NCBI GenBank assembly: GCA_021495925.1
Contig: JAKEKT010000041.1
Span: 124,001 to 188,000 of the forward strand
DNA from: Diplodia intermedia
Taxonomy: Eukaryota; Ascomycota; Dothideomycetes; Botryosphaeriales; Botryosphaeriaceae
Reading direction: 5' to 3'
Length of the DNA stretch: 64,000 nucleotides
Shown here: piece after piece, positions 1-11,790 of the stretch
Numbering within the stretch: the stretch's first letter is position 1
How the letters are laid out: each line of letters opens with the position of its first letter
Notes under the pieces: model-generated
Seen by the model: the letters and a program-made list of their open reading frames with translations, nothing else
The model's database searches: none
What the model was told of the DNA's origin: nothing
Translations under genes and position numbers: made by a program

Positions 1-16
1 ATTCCGCATCAACTGC

Positions 17-1433
17 TCAGGTCGGAACGTTGTAAACCTTGAGCGAGTTAATGAGCCAGTACGATTCGGAGAAGACTCCCGGGTTGTTTGCGACATAGTT
101 GATGCAGTTTCCGTTGCCGGTTTGAGCGGCACAGGTGCCAGAGGACCAGACATTACCAGCCCACTGACCGCAGAAGGTGACGTCGAAGATCTACGTACAG
201 TGTCAGTATCTTGTTTCCTCGGCTTGAATGCTCTTGGGAGCCAACTTACGATGTTGTTATTTTTGATGAAGTTGTCAAAGGCACAGCCGGCGAAGTGGGT
301 CATCGGCTGTCCCCAGGCCGCGGGGTTGGGCGTGCCTGCTGAGATGTCTGATGGGATGGAGCCGCGGGGAAAGAACCAAACCTGGATGCTGCCCTGGTTC
401 CAGAATGTGGCGTACACACCACCACCTACGTTGTTGAAGCCGGTGCCGTACGAGTTGGCGGTGTTGCTGGTAACCCCACAGCCTGTAGCGTATTAGCAAA
501 ACAGTAAGTGGAGACTACGTGTGGGAAGAAAGAGCTCTACCATCATAGCCGCTGTTGGCGTTGCAGTTGCTGTTCCCGGATGTACCAGATTGGCCACCCT
601 CTCCGACAGTGACGGTACATCCAGCAGCAGTGTGCAGCGTCATCTGATTCACTTGTTGGTTGTTCACTCCCTTCAGCAGTCGTGAGTTCTTGCTCAACAT
701 CGATGGAATCAAATGCCGCTCACCTCAATCATATCAATCTCGCCGTTGTAGGGCCAGTTGGGGCCTTCCACGCATCAGCAAGGCATCCGGACAAAAAATA
801 CTTTTGGAGGACAGCTTACCATACATCCAGTATGCTGGCCAACTCCCGCAAACACTCCCTAAAAATCGTCAGTTAAGAACAGACAAGGGAACAGGCACTT
901 TTCGTTTACCGGGCATGTGCGCGAGATCAAGAATGAAGAGTCCATGGGTGAAAGCGGTGTTTGACTGAATCCTCACACTGGGACGACCTGTTCCACTGGG
1001 GTTCAGCACTGTAGTGCTGTCGACGCCAATGTAAACCTGATTGCCTTTGATCTGATACAAGCCTCGGGACTGAGCATCAGCTTGGGAAAGGTAGTTGACG
1101 TAACCACCAGTTGGGTCGGCAGTCTAGACATGGTCAGAGGTATTCGTTTGAGAGGGGCTGCGTACGTACTCCAAGAGCCTGGACAGTGAAGCTGTTGAAC
1201 CAGTTGGAGGCGGTGTAACTTGCGGCAAGATCATATGCGGCTGCGGCACTGACGCTAGTAGTGCTGAAGGAGGAGTTGCCTCCTACTTGAAGGTCCATAT
1301 ACTTGGTGGTCACATTGACTGGAGTAGAGCCCGCTGTGGTGTTCGTGTAATCAAGACCGTCGTCATCCTGAAGGGCCGGCAGGGCCGTGACGCCGGTGGC
1401 AAGCAGTAAGCTTGGTATGGCGTAGCGAAACAT
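17..1433 (-). CDS. Secreted GH16 endo-1,3(4)-beta-glucanase
   Basis: This gene encodes a secreted glycoside hydrolase family 16 enzyme that should cleave mixed-linkage or beta-1,3-glucan outside the cell. I assemble seven exons on the minus strand: 1433-1170, 1123-910, 858-820, 764-724, 670-541, 482-250 and 190-17. They sum to 365 codons (364 aa) and every join has GT-AG borders. The start ATG opens a hydrophobic signal peptide (MFRYAIPSLLLATG). The family catalytic motif GEIDMIE sits at the end of exon 4, just before an intron, and continues as GVNNQQVNQMTLH in exon 5, which is the order seen in fungal GH16 laminarinase-type enzymes. The protein ends WLINSLKVYNVPT. The length is normal for the family and I see no breaks. 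A TATA-like box lies 193 bp upstream. The exact substrate is inferred, not shown. Confidence 0.93.
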
Positions 1434-4400
1434 AGTGACAAGAAGCGTGAAGTTAAGGCTCTGAAATTCGGTCAGGTCGTGCAAGTGGGACTACGACTGG
1501 GTAGCAGTGTGACCAACCGATGCGAAAGGGTTTTGGCAACTGAAGCTGGAGAACATCAAAAGTAGACACGAAGAGGCCCCACCAGACTGCTTGGCTGAAA
1601 AGGAAGCAGATCAGCGACCGCGCGCCTTTATACCATTCCCCTCGCCGCAACTTGTGGAGAATGAAGACCTAGAACAGGTCCAGCAGCCATGCGGCAGGTG
1701 GTCACCCCTGTTGCACGGCGGAATGGCGGAGCCCAAAAGCCATGTGCAACGCTTACCGGAGGATACCTGTTTTGTACAAAGGCGCAAAGCGGCGAGGTCG
1801 GTGAGCGTGCCGGTGCTTTTGAAAAAGGAGCCATTCATAGGGCTGACGTGACATGTGAGTGGTGGTCTAACACCGGGCCTTATATACGAGCGGCCAATGG
1901 AGTGCTTCCGGCTGATGCTGGCGGGGAGATGAAGTACCAGAGGCCGGGTCGCGTGGGTAGATGAATGCCTATCCATATGCGTGGAAGATTCCACGCGACG
2001 AAATGGGTCCCTACCTGGCAGTCGGTACAGGGCTCGTCTTGCACCACCGACGCCACGAGGGGTGTCTCCTGGGAACCTGGTGCCGGCAGGCCTTGTGAAC
2101 ACGCACGCATCATGGATCACGGTTTCGGGCGCCTCGCCCCCTGTTTGGTGGACAGCCGTCAATGTCATGGAAGTGGCTTGCCGTGTGCCGGCGCCCGCAA
2201 TGCAAGGGACGGCGAAAAGAAACGGACATGGGGCGATGCAGATGAGAGGATCAACCGACAAAGACGGAGCGGTTGTCGCGGTGGCTTTCATGAAATGAGG
2301 CCCTGGCCGAAAGAGGAAAGCAGAGTGAGATGTATGCAGGTGCACATGAGCCGAGCAGAGGATTGATGACAAGTTTTATTGTTGAAAGCAGCAAATCAGA
2401 GGCCCGGCCAGGGCCTGGCATGCACGCAGTCGGCCTGCTGAGCTTGGGGCACGTGTAGTAATTAGGGCCAACGCTGACGAAGGACGGGTCGCATGGAGCG
2501 AGGGCAGAGTAGACGGGCCTGCGGGCGATGAGTGGCCGGATCCATATTGCGCTTCGAGCCGCGTGCTCATTTGCGGGGAAAGACGGTGCGGGAGGAGGAT
2601 CCGTTCGAGTATGAAGCATACCACCTTCTCTTTTGGAGCTTGGTGGTGAGTAGTGAGCCACGCCGAACGCCGATGCCGGCAGTGTGCCTTGGGAATCGGG
2701 AAGGAGGCTACAGCCGAGGGCATCGTCGAGACTGCTGAGCGAACGCGAGCCAAAGCGAGTTTCAATGCATGCCTCCTGAAATTGGGGGAGGCGGCGATGG
2801 CGGTGGTGTTTCTCTCGTTCGTGGCAGCGGCGGGGCAGTAGCGCGCTCGGCCGTGGCCCGAAGACCTACCCTGCTGTACAACAGTCCGGCCACGACCTCG
2901 CCTGCGCGTGTCACGAGGCCTGCTCCAGGCACCCTCAAGTATCACAAGGCTCCCAGCTGCCGTCACGCCTGTCTCGCCCTCCAACCCACCGCTGCTGCAG
3001 CCTGTTGCCTCGCTGCCTGAAGCCTGAAGCCTTACGTGGCTGCTGCCCGCTGTGTACCTGTGGATCCACCCCCAAGGCACCGCTGCCCGCAAGAAGTCCG
3101 GCCTGCAGCGGCTCGTCTCGACTGGGCGTGCTGGTGACGCCTGGCGCTTCTCCGTTGTCCTGGACCGAGTGCAGGCGCAAGATCCGTGCTACCCCACCAG
3201 CTCGCCTTCCGTCTGAGCCTCACGCCCCTCGTCTCCCTCGCTTTCCGTCATCCTCGCAGACTCAGTGTCATCCGCATGGACGGGTTGTGGAGATGGCATA
3301 ACATCATCTTTCCCCTCGGCTATTCCAATCGACATGCCGGGCCCGTCTGTCTTTGCTCATCGCCTTTCTGGCTTCCGTCTAACCACGCTAGCTCCGTCTG
3401 CCGCCATCCATCGGGGAAGGTGGGGATGCTCTAACTGCACCGAAGAAGACTCGTCTCTGCCGCGCTGAACCCGGTCCTTTTTCGGGTTGGCAAAGCTTTT
3501 TTGTCCACCAATGCACGCCGCAGCCGTGGCTGACGACTGGGCGGCTGCAAAGAAAAGTGAGTACCCGAGTGCCGTCCCTTCGCCTTCTTCAGCTGAAAGA
3601 TTACTAACGTGGCGTGAAACGAGGCCTTACTTTTTGTCCAAATGCAAGGAGGAGCTTGCCACAACACGACGAACATGACCTCAGTAGTACTCCACGATCG
3701 GCACGGCCCCACGGGTCCAAGGCAAAACCAAGGCCGAAGAGTAGTCGGCTTCTACACAGTAGAGGCACGGTCCCGCTTTATCGAGGCCTGGAAGCCGGAT
3801 CAGGCATCTCCGAGAGGCACTTGAACAATGGCTTTGTCCTGCGCGATTTAGGCACCCCAATCGACGTCAGCGTGCGTCGCATCGGAAGCAACAGCGACAC
3901 CCATTCGACCCTCAGCCTGGCCGGGCAGAGTTTTCGGCGGCAGAACGAAAAGTGGCTGCAGGTGCCAATGGCAGCGGGACGGAGCGGCAACGACGACGAC
4001 AGGACAGCCGTTGTTGAGCTGGGAAATTAGCCCACCATCAGCCTGCTATCGCACTGCAGCCCTGCGACGGCGATAAGACCGGCAGGTGCGGGGGTTGCGA
4101 AGTATGCACTGCAGTTGGCTTTTGGATGGTTGGGTCTTCCCGCACCCCGCCGCCCATGTTCCTGCAGCATGACTGTACCAGGCGGGAGCGGCCAGGCACC
4201 GCTCTTAGGGCCCGGCGGATGGAGCCAGCAAAGCGCAGCGGCGTCGACAAGTTTTCCACCCGGTCGGCTACCCCACCAACCACCGCCCATGGCCGTCAGC
4301 GCCGTCGCGACCGAGGTCAGCTTTCCTCTGGGACCCACGTGGCGTGCAGCCGCCAAGCGAACATGTTTGCAACACAGCAGCGCTGGCTGAGCCGCTTGGC

Positions 4401-5450
4401 AACGGCGCCCGAGGCTCCGTCAGCGCCGTGCCGATGTTCTGGACGCCGTCGCGCCGGGGCTGCCGGCCGACTTGGGCTCGCCAGTGTGTTTCACGCTTTT
4501 GGGGATCCTCAGGAACGCGCGATTTAGCCCGGCCCACTCGCTGCACGTGACGTGGGTCTGGCCTGCGAGCCTGCCAACCGGCTGTGCGCCCGGCCCTGCC
4601 GCTGCAGCCCTGCGCGCCGTTGGCACACGCCGACGCCGTGGCACGCAGGAGCGGAAAGCTCATTCCACGCTGCATCGCCGACGACGCAACTGCGTAGGTA
4701 ATGTCATGGCGGGCGACGAGTCGTGCTGGCTTCCCGGCCGCGCTGGCTCCACCACGCCGCGCTGCACTGGGGCGTGCAGCCGCCGTCAGCTGGCAGAGCG
4801 CGCGCGCCATGGTGGACGTGTCAGCCTGCGCTCCCCGCATCAGCACAGCGCTCGCCAGCGCTCTGCCCGCGCTTCGCAGGCGCCGTGCAAGCGCAGCGGC
4901 AGGCGGTCAGCAGCCCAGCGCCAAGGGAATAGGAGCAGGAGTCGTGGGCTGGCATCTGGTGCCTGGCGATTCGCAGCTTGTTGCGGATCAGCCATGGCTA
5001 GTCGCTTTGGGCGTAGGCCTCAGCCACGCCGGCCGCCTGCTCCTCCCGTATGCGCCCACACTGGCCGCCGTGTTGCCCCGGCAGCTTTCGCCTCCTTTTT
5101 CGCCCATTCGCCGGTCCTGCGTGCTGAACCCGGCGCGCCCATTAGTCGAGCCGCGTGTGTTCCTATACCCCCACCGGCATAGCAGTCGTCATCCTCCTAT
5201 CACGCTCTCTTCCGCCGCCGCGGTCTTTCCCGCCCACCCATGTCTCCTTAATTACCACCGAGGCTGGGCCCTCTTTATTATTACCATCCCCACGCCCCGA
5301 CTGTCCTGACTTTCTCTCTCACTGCCCGCTTCACTTCGCAGAGGAATAATCGCATCACTCTTTTTGCGTCTATTCCAGTCACTCTCTCGACAACAGTCGT
5401 CCAGCCACTCTTTCGGATCCATCCCGACAACAATAAACCAATCCTTCAAA
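1434..5450. other. Long GC-rich spacer without a recognisable gene
   Basis: About 4 kb between two divergently transcribed secreted-protein genes. Open frames of up to 253 codons occur on both strands, but their translations are Arg/Ala/Pro/Ser-rich, overlap each other in antisense and show no domain, signal peptide or exon structure that I recognise; they are what long frames look like in GC-rich DNA. The 150 bp before 5451 is pyrimidine-rich and probably the 5' leader of the downstream gene. A two-unit 7-bp repeat (GCCTGAA) occurs near 3015-3030. Confidence 0.5.
1626..1632 (-). promoter_or_regulatory. TATA-like box of the GH16 gene
   Basis: TATAAAG on the minus strand, 193 bp upstream of the GH16 start codon and in the right orientation. 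A second TATATAAGG lies further out at 1878-1886. Assignment is by position and sequence only. Confidence 0.4.
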
Positions 5451-6231
5451 ATGCGTTTCACTTCGATGGCCCTCGGCGCTCTCGCCGCTACCGGTACCAT
5501 GGCTAGCAGCCGCTCCCACGCCCGCCTTCACCGCGAGCACGAGGCCCGCAGTGTGTGAGTGCTAGCCCCCGCTCAGCCCCGAGGTACCCTGTGCTGATCC
5601 TTGCAGCGACGACCGTGGCCTTCTTCTGGACGCCATCCACGAGGCTAAGCTGCTCACTCTTGGCCTGATCGCCATTGGCAAGAACGCCCTCAGCTCGGCC
5701 GATGCCCAGGTCTGGGTTGGCGATGACGGTGACTACACCAACGAGTACAGCAACCAGTCCGACGAGGACATTGTCCTCGTCGTCTGGGGCCCCGCTGCCT
5801 CTTGGGTCAACACCCAGGACCCGCTCGTCACCATCTCCCTCCCTGCCGGCACCAACAAGACCCTCTCCTTCGCCAACGGCGCCAGCGGTGCCTGGGCTGC
5901 CGTCTACGAGGACACTTCGCTCGTCAACGGCCAGATCTCCGAGACCTGGGGCGAGTACACCTTCGGCGAGTGGGGCTGCGTCGACGTCTCCCGCGAGGTC
6001 AACATGAAGGGCCACAACATGTCGATCGACACGGGCAACTGCATTTCCGACATGGAGACCTGCGTCTTCCAGTGCAAGGACGGCGCCGAGTCCTGCTGGC
6101 AAGAGTATGAGCTCCTCAACTGCGAGAACGGCTCGCAGGAGGGCGCTACCTACGGCACCTTCGACGGCGCCCCCACCGGTGGCTGCGGCAACATGGGCAG
6201 CTCCGCCACCGTCAAGACCATCCTCCACTAA
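5451..6231 (+). CDS. Small secreted protein, Asp f 4-allergen-like
   Basis: Two exons, 5451-5554 and 5607-6231, with a 52-nt GTGAGT...TTGCAG intron, give 243 codons (242 aa). The N-terminus (MRFTSMALGALAATGTMASS) is a signal peptide, followed by a short basic propeptide-like stretch rich in Arg and His. The mature part is acidic, with an early VVWGPAASW segment, a LPAGTNKTLSFANGASGAWAA segment and WGEYTF. That order resembles the secreted Asp f 4 allergen family of Aspergillus as I remember it, but I could not align it, so the family name is tentative. The second half has several cysteines (NCIS, TCVFQC, ESCWQ, NCENG, GGCGN) that could form disulfides. No enzyme motif is visible. A secreted, possibly wall-associated protein or effector is the safest description. 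Confidence 0.85.
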
Positions 6232-8666
6232 CTTACGACGTCTTCTTTCCCCCGGAATTTTTTGTAATGAAGCGGAAATAGGAGGGTAGAGGAGGGCCTT
6301 GTTTATAATCATTTTTATTGGAGCTCCAAGCCGCGAGACGTCGGCCATTGGGATCTTCGGCGCGTGGACAAGAGGCAAAAGGCAGCAGCGTCGGCGCGCG
6401 GTGGTTTCCTAGATATCTCGGCCTTGGGACGCTTCGCACATTTACGATACCAGTGTCTGTTTATTGTCTATTCAACTTATCCAATAAGCCGGCTCTTACT
6501 GGTTGCTCTCAAAAGAAGAAGACCCGTCGGGTTTCTCTTGCTTCCAACTTCTTGTGTAAATATTACGGATACCACTTCAACGAACAGTAAGACTGCAACA
6601 CGATTTCCTGCAAACATGTCCTGCCGCTGCGGCGTGCGCACATCCCTCTCGCTGGTGTTCGGGTGAAGATCAGGAGATCTTGGTGGTCGCATCCTCCGCG
6701 TTCTTAGCTCGGTCACCCGGCCGCCCCTTCTTCTCTCCGCTTATGCTGCTCACGTCTTTGCGTTTATCGCTCGTCGCTCCCGACCCCGCTGACCGGCCAG
6801 CAAGGCCCGTCGAGTGAGCTCCAACCCCCATGCCGAACCGTGCCCAAGCCCAAAAAAGAAGGCGAGACCACACAATAATCTCCCTTATCCACACACGGCC
6901 CCTACGCCGCTTCCATCGAAGCATCGCCCTCCGTCTTCGCCGACTATCGTTGCATCCGGAAGGCCGCGCCGAAGCGTCGAGGTCACCGCCAAGCTTTTCC
7001 GCCGCGTACGTTTCTGTGACACGCAATGCTTCAACGTTGTCTTCATCTTATGCACGTAATCCCGATTTGATATTGCGGCTGTGCATTGTGTCGTTTGCTT
7101 TGGTGTTCAGGCGGCTTGCCGCGCGCGAGAGCCCATTAGCTTCCGTTGACCGGTTTATCATCCGCGCGCGCCAACCCGGCGACTCGCCCTCTGCCCAACC
7201 CCTGAGCCGACTGCCTCACTTGACGACGCCGGATCTCCGACAACGACAAGCCAAAACCCGCGCGCGCAGGGTGCAATCAGGCGCCGATGAGGCGGGGGTG
7301 GTGGTCAAGGGAAACGAGACTATTGAAACCTCCCCGTCACGGACGCGCTGCCCATCACTTGTTCGAGAACGCGTGCCAATCTCTTCTGCCAATCTCCGTG
7401 GGCGGTGCGTACGTGCGTCCGTCCTCGAGCCCGCGGGCTCCGCCGCCGCCGGGCGCTCATCGTCGTCGCAATCGAACGCTTGGCAGGTCAATCTCCCTTC
7501 CTGACGGACTGAGACCGTCCACGACTGCCAATCTCACGCCGGGAGGGGGCCCATCTCCAGCCACAGCTTAGGTCCCCCATCACGCCATGCACGTGCTCCT
7601 GTGCGAGTGGCATGTGCCTGATCGTCGTCTGGCCGCTCGCTTTTCCCTTCTTTCGCCTTTTTTCCCCACAAAAATAGAAGCGCAATCTCTCAGGGGGTGT
7701 GCGATTGCTCGATTGCGGTGCAGAGGCGGCTGTTGCATCCCCGTTTTCCGCGCATGCGCACAGTACGCGCACGGTGGGGCTACATGCACCTTGCGTCTGT
7801 GTCGATGAGAGTCGCCACCGCTCGTGAATGATGAACGGCCGCTCGACTGGTTGTTACCGAGGAAGGAAAAACGCCTCACCTTTGGTGTGCCGGTTGCCGG
7901 TTGCCCATGGTCATTGCTATCTCTTATGCCCGCTCAGGGAGATGGTGGTGCATGCTCCCGAACACGCGCCGCTTTGGGGGACTGATGTCGATTGTGCCGG
8001 CCGTCATGGTGTTTCTCTTTTCCTTGATTTGACGTCGTCGCTCGACACTTGCCGACTTTTTGTTAGCAGCGGCGCGCATACAAGCGAGTACATATCCTTT
8101 CAGACAACCCGATACGATGAGTACCTATAAGATGTTCCCTTTATACGTCGGTGTCGCCGAGGTAAAAGGTAGGGGTTGGCGAGCGTGCTGGGCGCCTGAT
8201 TCCGCACAACCTTCGGTATACGAAGTGTCGTGTGTGGCGCAACGCCCACGAAACAACGTAGATAGAGCTGCGAGATAAGGTACGGGAAGACGCGGCTAGC
8301 TGCATCAGATAGCCGTCCTTACACTGTGGGGGAGGGGCGGGCGGATGGAAACGGGAGCCAAGTCGTGCTCGAACTAGGTGTTTTGGATGTGGGCTGGGAC
8401 TGGGATGGAGATCCAGGGTGCTATCGGTAGACAGGGGTGACGGCGTGTTGCAGATTCATTGCGCACCGGAAGGGGTAGTGCTGTAAAATATGAGCGGTGG
8501 AGCTCGCTCCGAGAAGGGATGTGCTTGCTGTCGGCGTTCCCACTGGCATGCTTCGGCCATTGTTGATTTGCTTTAACCATACATGCCTACTAGTAGTAAC
8601 GTTGCAATACTACTGAGTACAATGTCGGGAGGGCGTCGAGGTCAGATTTATTGTTTCCGTAGCCAA
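6232..8666. other. Spacer between two convergent genes
   Basis: About 2.4 kb lies between the 3' ends of the Asp f 4-like gene and the aconitase gene, which is unusually long for convergent neighbours. Short Arg/Ser-rich frames are present on both strands (longest 6830-7504 plus), none with a recognisable domain, start context or splice pattern. An RNA gene or an AT-poor relic could be hidden here, but I see no tRNA T-loop or other signature. Confidence 0.45.
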
Positions 8667-11433
8667 CTACGCCTTCTGCCACTTGATATAGTTCAACGCT
8701 GACCCGCACTTCAACCACGGAATCTGGCCTTCATGATACGTGTGGTTCAGCTTCGTCTCCCAAACTCCCCCATCTTTCCTCCTGACCCTCATCGCCAGCT
8801 GCTCGCCATGTCTGAGATCCTCGACACCCAAGATATCCACCTTGTCGTCTGCTTGGATTCTGCCGTACGCCGCCGGATCCGCGAACGTCAACGGTAGCAT
8901 CCCCTGCTTCTTGAGGTTCGTCTCGTGGATGCGCGCGAATGATATAGCCACGACCGCCACGCCGCCTAGGTAGCGCGGCTCGAGCGCGGCGTGCTCACGC
9001 GACGAGCCCTCGCCATAGTTGTTTCCGCCGATTATGGCCCAGCGCATACCGGCATGCTTGTATTTCCTGGCGACCTCGGGAATGGGAAGGATAGCTAGAC
9101 TCGGGGATGCGGTGAGGTCAAGAGCGTGGCCGCGGCTGGGTATGCCAGGGATGAAGGCGTTTTCGGCGCCGATAAGGAGGTTGTTGGAGATGTTTTCGAG
9201 GTGACCACGGTAATTATACCAGGGCCCAGCGGGGGAGATGTGGTCGGTTGTGCATTTACCTTTTAGTCGGAGATTTGAGAACGTCAGTTTGTGACTCTTC
9301 ATGTATCTGAAAGAGGGGGAAAGTGAAGAAGTTGTTACCTCTGACTTTGAGAAGAATGGTCAAGTCTTCGGCGTTGCCGGCTTCCCACGGTGCGAATGGC
9401 TGGAGCAGCTGGAGCCTGTCACTCTTCGGGTCTACCTGAACTGTGAGTGCGTCGCGGTCGTCTGCGGGGCCCTGATAGTAACATTTTCCACGTTCAAATG
9501 AGGTAGGAAGCTCCTCGGCCACGGGCGCGGTGAACATGAAGGCCTGCCCCTTGCTGTCTACGAGACCATCTGTCGTCGGATTGAATTGGAGAGACCCTGA
9601 GTATGCGAAAGCTGTGACGAGCTCGGGCGAGGTGACAAAGGAGTGGGTGCCGGGATTTCCGTCATGTCGGCCCACGAAATTGCGGTTGAAAGAAGATACG
9701 ACGGAGTTCGTCACCCCCTTATGAGGTTAACCGGTGTGCTTGGATGCCCGTCGACTCTAAGGACTTACCTTCTCGACCTCCGTCCTGTTCCACTGCCCCA
9801 CACAAGGCCCGCAAGAGTTGCTCAAAAGAACGGCGCCAGCTTCTTGGAACGCACTCAGGATGCCATCCCTTTCCACAGTGGCTCGGACTTGTTCACTGCC
9901 TGCCGTGACGAAGAACGGCACTCTTGGTTTGAGCCCCGCCGCTTCAGCCTGTCGGACCAATTCGGATGCCTTTTTCAAGTCCTCCCACGAAGAATTCGTG
10001 CAGCTCCCAACCATTGCATGGGATAGCTGCTTTGGCCATTCACAGTCCTTGACCTCGTTCGGAAACTTAGATAGCGGGTGTGAAAGATCAGGGGTGTACG
10101 GCCCGTTGATGTGCGGCTCCAGAGTGTTCAGGTCAATCTCGATGACTTCGTCGTAGTACTTATCACTACCGTGGTCGGGGCGGAGCAACCCCATGTAGTT
10201 CCTGGCAGCATCGTCTACGAAGTCTCTCCTCGTCGCTGATAGGTACCGTGGCATTGTCTCGGAGTATGGGAAAATGCATGACGTCGAGCCGATCTCGGCG
10301 GACATGTTGCAGATTGTCGCCATGGCGGTAGCCCCCAAGGTTTCGGTTCCAGGGCCGAAGAACTCGACGATGTGTCCTTTTCCCCCAGAGACCGATACCA
10401 TGCCGGCGAGCTTCAGGATGATATCTACGAACCATGTAAGCGTTGGGACACGTCCCTGACAAAGAGAAGGAAAGAAAGTGACCTTTCGAGCTGGCCCAAC
10501 CCTGAAGCTTCCCCGTCAGCCTCACACCCATGACCTTGGGACATTGTAGCTCCCATGGCATTCCAGCCATAGCGTCAACAGCGTCGGACCCACCGACACC
10601 TACGCCAAGCATTCCCAACCCGCCGGCGTTTGGCGTATGCGAGTCTGTCCCGATCATAAGTCCACCGGGGCTTCCAAAGATCAGTATTCGCGTCCCGATC
10701 ACATAGAGACATGTACATACAAGGCGTAATTCTCCAGGAGGATGGTATGTATGATGCCGGATCCGGGCCTCCAGAAGCCCATGTTGTACTTTGCGCATGC
10801 CGAGGCCAGAAATGCATAAACCTGTCAAACACGACGGATTTCTCAGTGCAGTTCTACCTCGACGACTTCTTCCCCTCATACCTCGCGATGCTCCCTTTTA
10901 GCATTTTCAAGATCATACTCAGCGCCCTTCTCCGCCATGATCATATGATCAGCGTGGATGGTGACGGGTAATTGGGCTTCTGGCAGTCCTGCACTGATGA
11001 ATTGCAAAAGAGCCATGGTTGCCGTAGCATCGTGGCAGGCGGCACGGTCAGGATTCAACTTGAGGAATGACTTGCCGCGGTCGAGTTCTTGGGTTTCGGG
11101 GTTGCAGAGGTGACTTGACCCAATCAGCCATCGTATCGCACAAGACGTTCATGTCTTGGTGCTTACGTGTAAAGGACTTTCTCGGAGAGCACGAGCGGGC
11201 GATTCAAACGCCGGCGCAGCAGTTGTAGATTGCGTTGAAGCTTCGGATAAGGAAGAAAAGCGTTCGGAGTGGGCGTCAGCACGCGAAAGGTCCATGAGAA
11301 GGTTCAGGCTCGCCTTCTCTAGCAGGTTCATTCGCACCTGCGCACCGCCAGGCACAGTGGCAAATGATCGTGCTGCGCATCTCGCCTGAAGCACCGAGGT
11401 GCGCAGGCGTCTTATGTCGCGAAGTAATGCCAT
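8667..11433 (-). CDS. Mitochondrial aconitase-family hydratase (Aco paralogue)
   Basis: An iron-sulfur aconitase that would isomerise citrate to isocitrate or act as the homocitrate dehydratase of lysine synthesis. Eight exons on the minus strand: 11433-11338, 11240-11167, 11113-10882, 10821-10721, 10670-10483, 10424-9769, 9717-9339 and 9259-8667. They sum to 773 codons (772 aa), close to yeast Aco1/Aco2. The start is rich in Arg and Ala and lacks acids, as in a mitochondrial presequence. Family landmarks are present: GTDSHTPNAGGLGM, SCTNSSWED with the first cluster Cys, SNSCGPCVGQW with the other two, SFNRNF, EGSSREHAALEP and FARIHETNLKKQG. The C-terminus (CGSALNYIKWQKA) resembles yeast Aco2 slightly more than Aco1, so a second paralogue is likely. 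The exon 1-2 join is uncertain: the canonical donor removes an aconitase-like stretch (MNLLEKASLN). Confidence 0.92.
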
Positions 11434-11790
11434 GACCCCCGAGGACCGCGGCGGAGAACAGGCCCGAGTTCAAGGACAATGGAATGGAGAAGAGAGCTGG
11501 TGCCCAGAAGGAGTAGTCCGCGAAGGAGCTATATGGCCACACGCGGACTGCTCCAGCATCCGCGGCGCCACGCGGACCCATCCAGCCAGTCTTGAGCAGC
11601 CATGACTGCTGTTCCCGGTGCCAATGCCGAGGTCATGAGAGGTGTAGCGTCGGGCAATGGTTCCGTTTTCGATGAGGCTCGGCAACGGCGAAGGGCTCTG
11701 GCCCGACGATGGAAAGATGTCGTGGCCGTGCAGTGCCGAGTTTCGCGGGGCAGCTGCCGTTCCTGCCTCTGCGTCAACCACACACTGGAT
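11434..11790. promoter_or_regulatory. Shared upstream region, aconitase / Zn2Cys6 factor
   Basis: The 357 bp between the two divergent start codons must hold both promoters. No clear TATA box is visible on either side. Regulation of the aconitase gene by the neighbouring factor is plausible from position only. Confidence 0.4.

Noticed and set aside
1611..2372. 253-codon minus-strand frame upstream of the GH16 gene
   Set aside because: It overlaps frames of similar length on the plus strand, is Arg/His/Ser/Pro-rich, and has no domain, signal peptide or splice sites; a by-product of GC-rich DNA.
4268..5309. Several frames of about 190-236 codons on both strands
   Set aside because: Mutually antisense, Ala/Arg/Pro-rich and without domains. 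The stretch is more likely promoter and leader of the gene at 5451.
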